Below are positions 1 through 7,587 of a DNA stretch of 14,175 nucleotides, in pieces. A program made the translations under genes and the position numbers. The notes below the pieces were generated by a model. It had not been told where the DNA came from. It did no database searches and saw only the letters and a list, made by a program, of their open reading frames with translations. This DNA comes from an uncultured Lachnospiraceae bacterium (GTDB lineage Bacteria > Bacillota > Clostridia > Lachnospirales > Lachnospiraceae), in contig CAJUPI010000074.1 of assembly GCA_910588125.1 (NCBI GenBank), positions 1 to 14,175 of the forward strand. The letters are read 5' to 3'. Within the stretch, counting starts at the first letter, position 1, and each line of letters begins with the position of its first letter.

Positions 1-209
1 CCCTGTTCTACCCCCCCCCGGTCCGGGCCCATGCACTGGAGGGTTACGTAAAGCGTTCACATAGCTTTGTGTTCTACTAAACTTTAAATTCCCGCTTTAT
101 GTTTTTTATATCGGCGGTATTTTAAAAAGAATAACTATTTTTACATATATTTCCATTTTTATTATTCCATCAGCTTATTTCCGAGCCAATCTCAAATTTT
201 CAAAAACCA
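1..209. other. Intergenic, no gene recognised
   Basis: No open frame with a ribosome binding site is visible. The left edge has a run of nine C (11-19) followed by a GC-rich patch to about position 45. The rest is AT-rich spacer leading to the pfk promoter. The start of the window may cut the tail of an upstream element that cannot be judged from here. Confidence 0.5.
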
Positions 210-238
210 TTGACGCATATGCATTTGGCCATTATAAT
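210..238 (+). promoter_or_regulatory. Sigma-A promoter of pfk
   Basis: TTGACG (210-215), a 17-bp spacer and TATAAT (233-238). The expected start is near 245, giving a leader of about 65 nt before the pfk ATG. No riboswitch-like structure is evident in that leader. Confidence 0.8.
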
Positions 239-309
239 CACAAAGGTCGGAAGGAGTTTTCTTGTCGACAGAGGGTACTTTACCATAAATTACGAAAGGA
301 TTTCCCAAA

Positions 310-1608
310 ATGACAAAAAGAAATGCAATTGTCGGTCAGTCTGGCGGCCCCACTGCCGTTATCAACGCCAGCCTATGCGGTGTGATTCAGAAATGCCTCT
401 CTCCTGACAACCGGATCGAAAAGATTTATGGCATGATCCATGGAATTGAAGGCTTTTTGAAAGATTGGTATATGGATTTAGGTGCAGAGCTTTCCCCGAA
501 AGAACGGATGCGCCTTCGGATCACTCCCGCCGCCTATCTTGGCTCCTGCCGGTATAAGCTTCCGGAGGATCTAAATGACGCCATCTATCCTTTGCTCTTT
601 ACAAAATTTGACGAACTAAATATCGGTTACTTTTTCTATATCGGCGGCAATGACTCCATGGACACAGTCAGTAAGCTTTCCCGCTATGCCGCCCAAAATG
701 GCAGCGATATCCGCTTTGTAGGTATACCAAAAACGATTGATAATGATCTGATTCTCACAGATCACACTCCGGGGTTTGGAAGCGCTGCCAAATATGTATC
801 TGCTACTGTGCGGGAAATTGTGCTGGATTCCTCCGTATATCACCAAAAATCTGTAACCATCATCGAGCTGATGGGACGTCACACCGGATGGCTGACAGCC
901 GCCGCCGCACTTTCCCGACGACAACAAGGAGACAATCCGGCTCTTATCTATCTGCCAGAAATCCCTTTCTCCCTGGAACAATTTGCCAAAGATGTAGAAA
1001 GAGAATTGCAGCAAAGGCACTGCCTGGTAGTCTGTGTGTCCGAAGGGCTAACTGATTCAGAAGGAACTTTTCTCTGCGAATACAGCGAACAAAAGCTAGA
1101 CTTCTTCCTGCAAAAAAGCCCCTCTGTTTTAAACAATTCTCCGACAGGAAAAAACCTGCTGGACAATTTCGGACACAAAATGCTGACCGGATGCGGCAGG
1201 GTGCTAGAACGTTTTATAAGGGAGCGTTTTGGAGTAAAGGTCCGTTCTGTGGATCTGAATGTCAGCCAGCGCTGCTCCGGTATCCTGGCATCGATGACAG
1301 ATATTGAAGAGGCAGAAAAAGCCGGGCAGATGGGCGTGCAATATGCACTAAATGGCGAAACCGGTATCATGGCCGCCTTCCTTCGCAAGGCAGATATAAA
1401 GACTTATGAGCTGGCCTTCTGTTCCGTGGATGTCAACATGGTCTGCAATCAGGAAAAGACCGTTCCTTTATCCTGGATTTCCAGGGAAGGTAACGATGTG
1501 ACAAAAGCATATATCGACTATGCTTTACCTCTGATCCAGGGAAACGTCTGTCCTCCCATGCAAAACGGCTTGCCGGAATATCTGTATCGAAAAATTAATT
1601 TTTCCTGA
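310..1608 (+). CDS. pfp: 6-phosphofructokinase, probably pyrophosphate-dependent
   Basis: The 432-aa protein belongs to the PfkA/PFP superfamily, which phosphorylates fructose 6-phosphate to fructose 1,6-bisphosphate in cytosolic glycolysis. The N-terminal phosphate-binding loop is GQSGGPTAVINAS (9-21). GGNDS is at 112-116, PKTIDND at 140-146 with catalytic Asp144, and MGRHTGW, a substrate-binding motif, at 188-194. In this family ATP enzymes read GGDG and PGTIDND, while PPi enzymes carry Asp in the second position of GGDD and Lys in PKTIDND. Asp115 and Lys141 therefore favour pyrophosphate as phosphoryl donor. Asn114 replaces the usual first Asp, which is notable. The length fits the 400-plus-residue PPi group rather than the roughly 320-residue ATP type. 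The start is set by GAAAGGA about nine bases upstream. The gene stands alone between its own promoter and terminator. The family is very sure; the donor specificity is inferred from motifs. Confidence 0.93.
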   Translation: MTKRNAIVGQSGGPTAVINASLCGVIQKCLSPDNRIEKIYGMIHGIEGFLKDWYMDLGAELSPKERMRLRITPAAYLGSCRYKLPEDLNDAIYPLLFTKFDELNIGYFFYIGGNDSMDTVSKLSRYAAQNGSDIRFVGIPKTIDNDLILTDHTPGFGSAAKYVSATVREIVLDSSVYHQKSVTIIELMGRHTGWLTAAAALSRRQQGDNPALIYLPEIPFSLEQFAKDVERELQQRHCLVVCVSEGLTDSEGTFLCEYSEQKLDFFLQKSPSVLNNSPTGKNLLDNFGHKMLTGCGRVLERFIRERFGVKVRSVDLNVSQRCSGILASMTDIEEAEKAGQMGVQYALNGETGIMAAFLRKADIKTYELAFCSVDVNMVCNQEKTVPLSWISREGNDVTKAYIDYALPLIQGNVCPPMQNGLPEYLYRKINFS

Positions 1609-1707
1609 TTAATTTGTATAAACGGGAAGATTCTGGTGATAATGAAAATGTATCGATGCTCTTTTCATAATGGAAGAGTAGAAATACTTATCCTCCCCTT
1701 TTTGATG

Positions 1708-1747
1708 CCCCATCCGTTGGCTTTGTGCAGCGGATGGGGTATTTTTT
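1708..1747 (+). terminator. Rho-independent terminator of pfk
   Basis: A 9-bp stem CCCCATCCG/CGGATGGGG (1708-1716 with 1731-1739) and a 14-nt loop are followed by ATTTTTT on the plus strand. The T tract runs into the stop codon of the convergent SpoIID-like gene. On the minus strand the hairpin is not followed by a T run, so it serves mainly pfk. Confidence 0.85.
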
Positions 1748-4031
1748 AATGATTTAGTTGCTCAATCGTCACTCCGTCATAGAAAAACTTCAAAATTTCC
1801 TCATACGTCATTCCCTCTTTTGCCATACCTTGTGCTCCATTCTGGCTCATACCGACCCCATGGCCATAGCCACCGCCGTAAATCTTAAAAAGCTGTACTC
1901 CATTTCCGTCTTTTCCTGCCGCTTCTATTGACAAAAATCCACTGGGAAGAGAACTCCATCCCGTCGTAGTCCCCCCGTCTTTGCGATGAATAATCAGGCT
2001 TTCATCTCCCAACGCCGAGCGGATCCGATCCTGCCCGGTTATTATTTTTTCGCCATTACTGCCTTTAACTGACAGTACCTGTGCCACTCCGCCGGACCCG
2101 CGCTCCGTAATCTGCAAAGCCTCCACGGTTCCTACTTCACTGATATTACGGGTAAGAACATCCGCCCCAATTGTCACATTCCAACGGTAAAAAGGAAACG
2201 AAGAGTCATAGGCCGGGTAATCCATCCTTTTAATAAATGCCGAAAAATCATCATTGGAATGCAAATCCAAATTCCTGCGTCCCGGCTGCAAAGTTACTCC
2301 CTTCAGATAAGGAGTCAGCTTGGGATCGCTTCCCCAAACACTGCTGTCTGCCGTAGTCCCGCAAGAAGTGGAAAAATAATAAGTGGTAATCGGCTTACCT
2401 TCATAAAGCAGCATTTTCCCATAGGTTTCATTCACTGCCGCCTCTGTCCTTGCATCCGTCCCCATATTATTGTATACCTGGAAGTTCGTGCTGTCATCCA
2501 CATGAGCGCCATACTGCTGATAAGTATTGCTCCGGATTTGCATATATGCATAAGTTCTGGCACACACAGCCTGCGCCTTCAGAGCTTCCTTTTCATATGC
2601 CGGCGGCATCTCACTGGGAATCACCTTTTTCAGATAATCCTCCAGATAAAGCTCATTGATCAGCACCAGCCCCTCTTCTCCGTTCACCAGCTCCAGCCTT
2701 CCCCCATAAAAAGGCGCCTCTCCGGATCGCTTAATCGAAGCAACCCGAATCTCTCCGTCATCCGCCGCCGTTACCGTCATCCTGCCATCGATAAGCCGTT
2801 CGTCACCAAAAGCCACGGTTATTTCTTCTCCGGCTTCCACCGAAATTCTCTGATCCTTCCACGATACCGTAAGCGGCTTATCTCCGGACAACGTCACCTG
2901 TTCATGATAGATTCCGCCAAAATTTTCTGTCATCAGCAACACCCGGATCGTCTCCGCATCGAATTCCCGCACGGTCAGTACCGCACTGATCTTTCCATTT
3001 GCCGCCACAAATTCCTGAATGTCATAGCCAATCAGCAGATCCTCTAAAGCCAGCCGTTCCAGCCCGCCATAGGTTTTTAAAACCTTATATTCCTCATCCA
3101 GCGGCACCACCCCATAGCCTTCAATTTCCAGGGCATCCGGCTGTACAGAAAGCAGCTTTCCTGTAAGCCGCTCCTTTTTCACGGAAACCTTAGTTATCTT
3201 TCCGTTTTCCAGCTGAATATCCGCCAGATTATGTAAATACTTCTCTGTCTTTTTTGACTTTTTGGCAAATGGAATCCTGCGTTCCACATCCCCTACATAA
3301 ATCGTAAGCTCCTCCTCATTTCCGTCAATCAGCCATACATTACGATACGTCACTTCCCGTCCCTTATCTGTCAGTATATGAATGATCTCATTTCCCCGCA
3401 CATAAACATCCAGCTCATGATCTATGTACGGATCCAATGCCAACCCGGCAAACCCGGTTTCTCCTAAGCTGGTGTACGCCATCCAGGAAGGCGTGCCTGG
3501 TATATTATCCGGAGTGCCGTAAACACAGATATTCCTTCGTTCCACCTGCTTTGTCGGTTCCAGGGAGCGCAGCAGAGAATCGTAAAACAGCCACCATAAT
3601 TCCTCCGGATATGGCTTCTCACGATTCTTTTTGTTTACTGCAATCCGCTGCCCTAACTCCGGAGACAGGGCTTTTGCGATGCGGGCCGCCTCCCCATAAG
3701 TCAGCTTTCCCTTAGCCGTCTCCATGGACGCTGGCGTCTCCTCCTCAGACAAATAGCCATTTTCATATAAATAATCCATATAGGGTACATACCACTCCTC
3801 CAGCGCTTTTGCCGGAAAATGAGAAGCCTTATAGGATTGTTGCCACTCTGCAAGCTCCTCCGGCGACTGCAGAGCCAGTACAATCGACTTGGCAGCCAGT
3901 GATCGCGGAATGCCTTCTCCCTCTTTCTCATGACGGATAATGATCACAATCAAAGAAATCACCACCAGCGGCACTATCGCCATCCAGCCAAGCAATGCCC
4001 TCTTTCTGATATGATGCTTTTTATTTTTCAA
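1746..4031 (-). CDS. Membrane-anchored SpoIID/LytB-domain protein
   Basis: With the TTG start proposed here the protein has 761 residues. A short basic N-terminus precedes one hydrophobic segment (about 12-33), so it is probably anchored with its bulk outside. A long middle region of unclear fold follows, with a beta-rich stretch and a few turns resembling SLH repeats near 80-130. The SpoIID/LytB domain is at about 440-755. It has IPSEMP around Glu474, the position of the catalytic Glu in SpoIID lytic transglycosylases, then KAQAVCARTYAY, STSCGTT near 554-560, and the C-terminal signature GYGHGVGMSQNGA. SpoIID enzymes cut glycan strands stripped of stem peptides. Classical sporulation SpoIID is about half this size, so this is a larger paralogue whose substrate is not known. 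The TTG at 4031 has AAGGA six bases upstream and overlaps the preceding gene by 11 bp. ATG codons at 4052 and 4073 and a TTG at 4088 are in frame but have weaker sites. Confidence 0.88.
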   Translation of the reverse strand: MKNKKHHIRKRALLGWMAIVPLVVISLIVIIIRHEKEGEGIPRSLAAKSIVLALQSPEELAEWQQSYKASHFPAKALEEWYVPYMDYLYENGYLSEEETPASMETAKGKLTYGEAARIAKALSPELGQRIAVNKKNREKPYPEELWWLFYDSLLRSLEPTKQVERRNICVYGTPDNIPGTPSWMAYTSLGETGFAGLALDPYIDHELDVYVRGNEIIHILTDKGREVTYRNVWLIDGNEEELTIYVGDVERRIPFAKKSKKTEKYLHNLADIQLENGKITKVSVKKERLTGKLLSVQPDALEIEGYGVVPLDEEYKVLKTYGGLERLALEDLLIGYDIQEFVAANGKISAVLTVREFDAETIRVLLMTENFGGIYHEQVTLSGDKPLTVSWKDQRISVEAGEEITVAFGDERLIDGRMTVTAADDGEIRVASIKRSGEAPFYGGRLELVNGEEGLVLINELYLEDYLKKVIPSEMPPAYEKEALKAQAVCARTYAYMQIRSNTYQQYGAHVDDSTNFQVYNNMGTDARTEAAVNETYGKMLLYEGKPITTYYFSTSCGTTADSSVWGSDPKLTPYLKGVTLQPGRRNLDLHSNDDFSAFIKRMDYPAYDSSFPFYRWNVTIGADVLTRNISEVGTVEALQITERGSGGVAQVLSVKGSNGEKIITGQDRIRSALGDESLIIHRKDGGTTTGWSSLPSGFLSIEAAGKDGNGVQLFKIYGGGYGHGVGMSQNGAQGMAKEGMTYEEILKFFYDGVTIEQLNH

Positions 4032-5268
4032 TGTAGGTCCTTTTCTCCTCATCGATATAATCCAGCCTTCCATACTGCTCAATCTCAACAGACAGCTGTT
4101 TTCTCTCCAACAACCATGTTACCAGCTCCCGCACCAACTTATAAAATACCGCAAACGTAGGCACACCGATAATCATGCCCACAAAGCCGAACAGCCCCCC
4201 AAACAGCAGAATAGAAAACAAAACCCAGAAGCTTGACAAACCTGTGGAGTTTCCCAGAATCTTTGGCCCCAGGATATTTCCGTCAAACTGTTGCAGCAAT
4301 AAAATAAATCCCAAAAACCAGAAACACTTAACCGGACTAACCAACAAAATCAAAAACGCACTCGGAATCGCTCCGATAAACGGGCCAAAAAAAGGAATCA
4401 CATTTGTCACGCCTACAATCACGCTCACCAACAGTACGTAGGGCATCTTCATAAAATTCAGCAATACAAAACACAAAATACCGATAATCAGCGAATCCAC
4501 CAGCTTACCAATGATAAATCCGCCAAACACTTGATGTACATACCTTCCTTCTTCCAATACTTTATTCGCAATCTTCAACGGGAATACCCCATAAAGGATC
4601 ATTTTTACCTGGGTCAGCAATTTTTCCTTCATATTTAATAAATATACCATCACAATAATGCCAATTAGTATATTTTTAAGAGAATTAATCACACTGAAAA
4701 TCCCGGTAGACAGGCCACTGATAAAGCCATAAATTTTCGCGTCCATATTGGGAAGCACATTCGTACTGAGCCAGCCTTGCAGCTGAGATACCGCCATATT
4801 GTAATATTCCAGGACAATCGCCTCTAAATCCTGATTATTCGCCAGCAGCTGCTCCAGCCAAATCTGCAGATTATTAATGCTGGTAGGCAAGGCTTCTATA
4901 ATTCCCCGGACACTTTCCCACAGCTGAGGCAACAACATCGAAATCAGCCCGATCACTACGGCTACCAACACTACCACACTGACCAAAGTAGCCAAAAGCC
5001 TGCCCATAGCCTCCCGGCCCTGCCGGGAAGCCGGACTATTTTCTCCTAAACGAACCACCATATCCCGTACGCGATTGTAGATCGGCGCCATTAGGTAAGC
5101 CATCACCGCACCATAAGTGATCGGCGCTAAAATCCGAAAAAAAACATGGAGCATTTCCCGTACCTGTCTGATGTTAATCATAAAAAAAACAAGCCCGATT
5201 ACTAACGCTAGTACAGCAAATGCGGTCACTCCCCAATAAATATATCGCTGATACTTATCATTTTTCAT
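4021..5268 (-). CDS. AI-2E family transporter
   Basis: The 415-aa polytopic membrane protein belongs to the AI-2E/PerM (UPF0118) family. The family includes TqsA, proposed to export autoinducer-2, and Na+/H+ antiporter-like members, so the transported substrate here is unknown. Hydrophobic segments start at about 11-34, 40-60 and 80-105, followed by a soluble stretch of about 60-80 residues, then a block of helices to the C-terminus. Recognisable family motifs are NVIPFFGPFIGAIPS and QQFDGNILGPKILG, followed by STGLSSFWVLFSILLFGG and GMIIGVPTFAV. The start at 5268 is chosen because AAAGGAG lies six bases upstream; an in-frame ATG at 5331 has no such site and lies in a repeat. The SpoIID-like gene starts inside the end of this gene, so the two are co-translated. 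No convincing promoter sits close upstream, because the inverted-repeat element intervenes. Confidence 0.92.
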   Translation of the reverse strand: MKNDKYQRYIYWGVTAFAVLALVIGLVFFMINIRQVREMLHVFFRILAPITYGAVMAYLMAPIYNRVRDMVVRLGENSPASRQGREAMGRLLATLVSVVVLVAVVIGLISMLLPQLWESVRGIIEALPTSINNLQIWLEQLLANNQDLEAIVLEYYNMAVSQLQGWLSTNVLPNMDAKIYGFISGLSTGIFSVINSLKNILIGIIVMVYLLNMKEKLLTQVKMILYGVFPLKIANKVLEEGRYVHQVFGGFIIGKLVDSLIIGILCFVLLNFMKMPYVLLVSVIVGVTNVIPFFGPFIGAIPSAFLILLVSPVKCFWFLGFILLLQQFDGNILGPKILGNSTGLSSFWVLFSILLFGGLFGFVGMIIGVPTFAVFYKLVRELVTWLLERKQLSVEIEQYGRLDYIDEEKRTYIEK

Positions 5269-5271
5269 AGT

Positions 5272-5311
5272 TTCTCCTTTTTTGTCCTGTTTTTTTGGAC
5301 ATTTTGGTATC
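5272..5311. repeat. 40-bp direct repeat, left copy
   Basis: This sequence recurs as a 39-bp copy at 5641-5679 with one T deleted and two substitutions. The pair flanks the 311-bp inverted-repeat element. The left copy contains the ribosome binding site of the AI-2E gene and, read on the minus strand, a small TGTCC/GGACA hairpin just before it. Confidence 0.85.
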
Positions 5312-5321
5312 CCCAGAGGGG

Positions 5322-5632
5322 GCAATATCATTAAGTTTTGCCCTGAGAATATTCAGCCATGGAACAAGGAGCGGGAAGCGGCCGGAAATGGCCTGCCGCT
5401 TTTGACTTTGCAGGGATTTAGAATTCCTTAAATCCCTGAGTTTTGCCTGGAAACGAAAATCCACTCTGTCTGAGCGAAGCGAGTTTGGGGATTTTCGTTT
5501 CGCTTTTCGCAAAAATCAGAGATTTTAGGAATTCTTGATCCCGAAACCGGAAAAAGCGGCAGGCCATTTCTGGCCGCTTCCCGCTCCTTGTTTCATGGCG
5601 TACCTTCCCCAAAATTAACTTAATAACATTGC
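5322..5632. repeat. MITE-like long inverted-repeat element (311 bp)
   Basis: The whole segment is an imperfect palindrome. Outer arms are GCAATATCATTAAGTT (5322-5337) and its near reverse complement at 5617-5632. The strongest arms are about 45 bp each, near 5357-5402 and 5552-5600. Further inside, arms around GGAATTC and GAAACGAAAATCC pair again about a loop near 5465-5490. Transcribed on either strand it would form a rod of roughly 150 bp. No transposase is present; small open frames crossing it are by-products of the palindrome. Two related sequences occur at 12954-13025 and 13951-14000, so it belongs to a dispersed family. A non-autonomous mobile repeat is the best reading. Confidence 0.8.
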
Positions 5633-5640
5633 GGAGGGGG

Positions 5641-5679
5641 TTCTCCTTTTTTGTCCTGTTTTTTGAACATTCTGGTATC
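5641..5679. repeat. 40-bp direct repeat, right copy
   Basis: This is the partner of 5272-5311. It retains the AAAAGGAG ribosome-site sequence on the minus strand but no longer has a start codon after it. It may mark the original leader of the AI-2E gene before the inverted-repeat element separated the two copies. Confidence 0.8.
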
Positions 5680-5719
5680 AGTATTTCCAATTATGTTTAT
5701 AGATTACCACAAATTAACA

Positions 5720-5750
5720 AAAAGATAAAGCAGCGATTACTCGCTGCTTT
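5720..5750 (-). terminator. Terminator of the candidate 6S RNA
   Basis: A perfect 10-bp stem AAAGCAGCGA/TCGCTGCTTT (5727-5736 with 5741-5750) and a 4-nt loop are followed on the minus strand by ATCTTTTTG. No plus-strand gene lies upstream that it could serve. Confidence 0.8.
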
Positions 5751-5953
5751 CTTCTTTTGTAATCCCAGAAATGCCGGTCTTACTTATTGACTCCTAGCCG
5801 TTGCTAGGTGGGCAACCTCACGTAAGCTTCTGCCTTCCACTCACTGGAGGCCTGACATCCACTTACAAATATTGGAATCCCTGTGTCACAGATGTAGGTT
5901 CAAAATTGGTAAGGTTGTCGAGCATTCCCAGGAATTACTTCCCGTTCTCTTAT
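5720..5953 (-). ncRNA. ssrS: Small RNA gene, candidate 6S RNA
   Basis: A sigma-A promoter predicts a start near 5953, and a hairpin plus T tract ends the transcript near 5720. The RNA folds on itself as a rod. GUAAUUCC (5938-5931) pairs with GGGAUUAC (5766-5759) over 8 bp, GGAAUGC (5928-5922) pairs with GCAUUUC over 7 bp, and CUUAC (5913-5909) pairs with GUAAG (5783-5779). Beyond these are a largely open middle and apical hairpins, for example GCCUCCA/UGGAAGGC. The part enclosed by the closing stem is about 180 nt. That size, a closing stem at the very ends, an open central bubble and a separate terminator all match 6S RNA, which binds the housekeeping RNA polymerase holoenzyme by mimicking an open promoter. 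Identification rests on architecture, not on a database match. The ncRNA call is firmer than the 6S name. Confidence 0.62.
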
Positions 5954-5960
5954 GGCATTG

Positions 5961-5989
5961 ATTATACAACAGATGCAAGAGTTTTTCAA
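5961..5989 (-). promoter_or_regulatory. Sigma-A promoter of the candidate 6S RNA
   Basis: On the minus strand TTGAAA (5989-5984), a 17-bp spacer and TATAAT (5966-5961). It fires away from the radical SAM gene and into the RNA gene. Confidence 0.78.
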
Positions 5990-6018
5990 GTTCCTTTTCT
6001 TGCCATAACGAAAAAAAT

Positions 6019-6042
6019 ATGTTACGGTATTACCCATAACAT
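6019..6042. promoter_or_regulatory. Dyad upstream of the radical SAM gene
   Basis: ATGTTA and TAACAT form the outer arms with GGTA/TACC inside, about 60 bp before the start codon. It could be an operator or an mRNA hairpin. No factor can be named. Confidence 0.3.
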
Positions 6043-6100
6043 CTCATTTTGCTTCAGGGGATTCGTAAGAAAAATAAAAATTTCCGAAAGGAATGGATTT

Positions 6101-7030
6101 ATGAAGGATGCGACAAATATCTTTGGTGAACCGGCAATGAAGCATTGCATGCTTTGCCCCAGAAACTGCGGAATTGACCGGACCCAAACCACAGGCTTTT
6201 GCGGATGCTCCGCCATTATACGGGCAGCACGGGCAGCGCTCCATCATTGGGAAGAGCCGTGTATCAGCGGCATACGAGGCAGTGGAACCGTATTTTTCAG
6301 CGGCTGTACTTTGCGTTGCTGCTTTTGCCAGAATTATCCCATCAGCCAGGGCAACACCGGCAAGGAACTGACCTCCCGTCAATTGGCAGATATCTTTCTC
6401 CGGCTGCAGCAGGAAGGGGCCCACAATATCAATCTGGTCACAGCCACCCAATACCTGCCTCTCATTCTGCCTGCCCTGGATCTTATCCGCCACCGGCTGT
6501 ATATTCCTGTAGTCTATAATTGCAGTGGTTATGAGAGAAAAGAAGTCGTAAAATCTTTAAAAGATTATGTGGATATCTGGCTGCCAGATCTGAAATATTA
6601 TGATACCGCTCTCTCAAAACGATATTCGAAAGCAGCAGACTATTTTTCTGTCGCCTCACAAGCCGTGTTGCAAATGGTTACGCAGACAGGCGCTCCGGTT
6701 TTTCATAAAGAAGAAAATCTCTTACTCATGGATCGTGGTGTGATTATCCGCCATCTTGTTTTACCGGGTCAAAAAGACGATTCCATCCGCCTGCTTCACT
6801 GGATAGCCGAATACCTGCCCAAGGGGCGTTATTTTATCAGTCTTCTCAGCCAATACACCCCTTTTTACAGAAGCAGTCAATATCCGGAACTGAATCGGCG
6901 TATTACCACTTATGAATATCAAAAAGTAGTTGAAAGTGCTCTCGGACTCGGATTAGACCAGGGCTTTATGCAACAAAAAAGCAGCGCAAAAGAAGAATAC
7001 ACGCCACCTTTTGACCTTACAGGGCTTTGA
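6101..7030 (+). CDS. Radical SAM protein, PflX / PFL-activase-like
   Basis: The 309-aa protein resembles the uncharacterised PflX group (COG1313), which is related to pyruvate formate-lyase activating enzymes. CTLRCCFC gives the CX3CX2C motif (Cys69, Cys73, Cys76) that holds the [4Fe-4S] cluster and cleaves S-adenosylmethionine. An N-terminal cysteine set (Cys16, Cys19, Cys23, Cys34, Cys36) resembles the extra metal or cluster site common in this group. Other group features are WLPDLKYYD near 160 and the RHLVLPGQ stretch near 217. The protein substrate is unknown, and no glycyl-radical enzyme is encoded nearby. The ATG at 6101 follows GAAAGGA nine bases upstream. The frame stays open back to 5801, but that part is antisense to the candidate 6S RNA and reads as non-coding. 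No good promoter was found; a 24-bp dyad at 6019-6042 lies in the leader. Confidence 0.9.
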   Translation: MKDATNIFGEPAMKHCMLCPRNCGIDRTQTTGFCGCSAIIRAARAALHHWEEPCISGIRGSGTVFFSGCTLRCCFCQNYPISQGNTGKELTSRQLADIFLRLQQEGAHNINLVTATQYLPLILPALDLIRHRLYIPVVYNCSGYERKEVVKSLKDYVDIWLPDLKYYDTALSKRYSKAADYFSVASQAVLQMVTQTGAPVFHKEENLLLMDRGVIIRHLVLPGQKDDSIRLLHWIAEYLPKGRYFISLLSQYTPFYRSSQYPELNRRITTYEYQKVVESALGLGLDQGFMQQKSSAKEEYTPPFDLTGL

Positions 7031-7058
7031 ACCCGCTATCTGTGAGATACTCTTTCCG

Positions 7059-7112
7059 AAAACAAAAATAAGCCGGATACCAACATTCCTTCTTCTTGTT
7101 GATATCCGGCTT
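7059..7112 (-). terminator. Strong terminator of the 7.1-7.6 kb transcript
   Basis: A 16-bp stem is formed by 7070-7085 and 7097-7112. In the minus-strand RNA it is unbroken, with one G-U pair; on the plus strand the same position is an A-C mismatch. It is followed on the minus strand by ATTTTTGTTTT, while the plus strand lacks a T run. Orientation is therefore minus, away from the radical SAM gene. Confidence 0.85.
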
Positions 7113-7581
7113 CAATGCATGTTGTCCACTGGATTGTACCTCTCTTTTCTTTCATTTTAAGCAATGAGCTTCTTTACGCCTTCCACTGCTTTTTCACATA
7201 TTCCTATGTGTCCTCTATATGAAATTATATCCCTCTGCTTTGGTAGTCACACTTTTCTGATTTCTCTTCCATCTCACTTTCGTATTCTTGATTATCCGAT
7301 TCTGAAATATATCGTCCCTGCCATACTTTCTCGTCATATAACAAAACCGATTCTTTTCAGTTTTTGATAATGTTTATTCTGGATTTTTCTCTTCTTTTCG
7401 TGCCTTACCTTGCAGATTCGTTGTCCTTTGTCTCTGTCTATCAACTCTGATAGCAGAAACGAAATTTACGTCTTCGGCGGTCCGTACCTCCTTTACTTAG
7501 ATTTTTTGAGATTTCCCTTACGATGAGAATTCTCTTGTGAGGATAACTCTTATCCTCTGTTGTGTCCTCTCTTGTTTTGTT
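7060..7581 (-). ncRNA. Putative large structured non-coding RNA (~520 nt)
   Basis: A near-consensus promoter predicts a start at about 7581, and the strong terminator ends the RNA at about 7060. No frame between them gives a credible protein; the longest ATG frame is about 40 codons and lacks a ribosome site. The RNA has several compact hairpins. These are GAGGATAA/TTATCCTC (7557-7539), CUAUCA-GAGU-UGAUAG (7453-7438), CACAUA closed by a GGAA tetraloop (7210-7195), and AAGC/GCTT near 7170. A perfect anti-ribosomal AAAGGAGGT (7494-7486) has no start codon at usable distance and is followed by GGACCGCCGAAGACG. Size and isolation recall the ornate large RNAs of Clostridia (ROOL, GOLLD and OLE classes), but I cannot assign it to any of them. 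A leader of a lost gene or a decayed coding region are alternatives. Confidence 0.55.
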
Positions 7582-7587
7582 GTACTT

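Noticed and set aside
2259..3047. 262-codon plus-strand frame inside the SpoIID-like gene
   Set aside because: Antisense to a well-supported gene, no ribosome site, and a composition typical of a reverse-strand shadow.
5418..5690. 90-codon minus-strand frame across the inverted-repeat element, and an 84-codon one at 5258-5512
   Set aside because: They run through the palindrome and both arms, have no good ribosome site and show no domain. They are by-products of the repeat.
5780..5960. Possible relic of an IS200/IS605 right end with TnpB tail and omegaRNA-like sequence on the minus strand
   Set aside because: A short minus-strand frame and a CCTAGC/GCTAGG hairpin followed by TCAA looked suggestive, but a perfect promoter, end-to-end pairing and a terminator explain the whole segment better as a small RNA gene.
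5801..6100. N-terminal extension of the radical SAM gene by 100 codons
   Set aside because: No family similarity in that part, no ribosome site at 5801, a good ribosome site at the 6101 start, and overlap with the antisense RNA gene.
7164..7367. 67-codon plus-strand frame
   Set aside because: T/C-rich composition, no ribosome binding site, and it lies opposite the structured minus-strand transcript.
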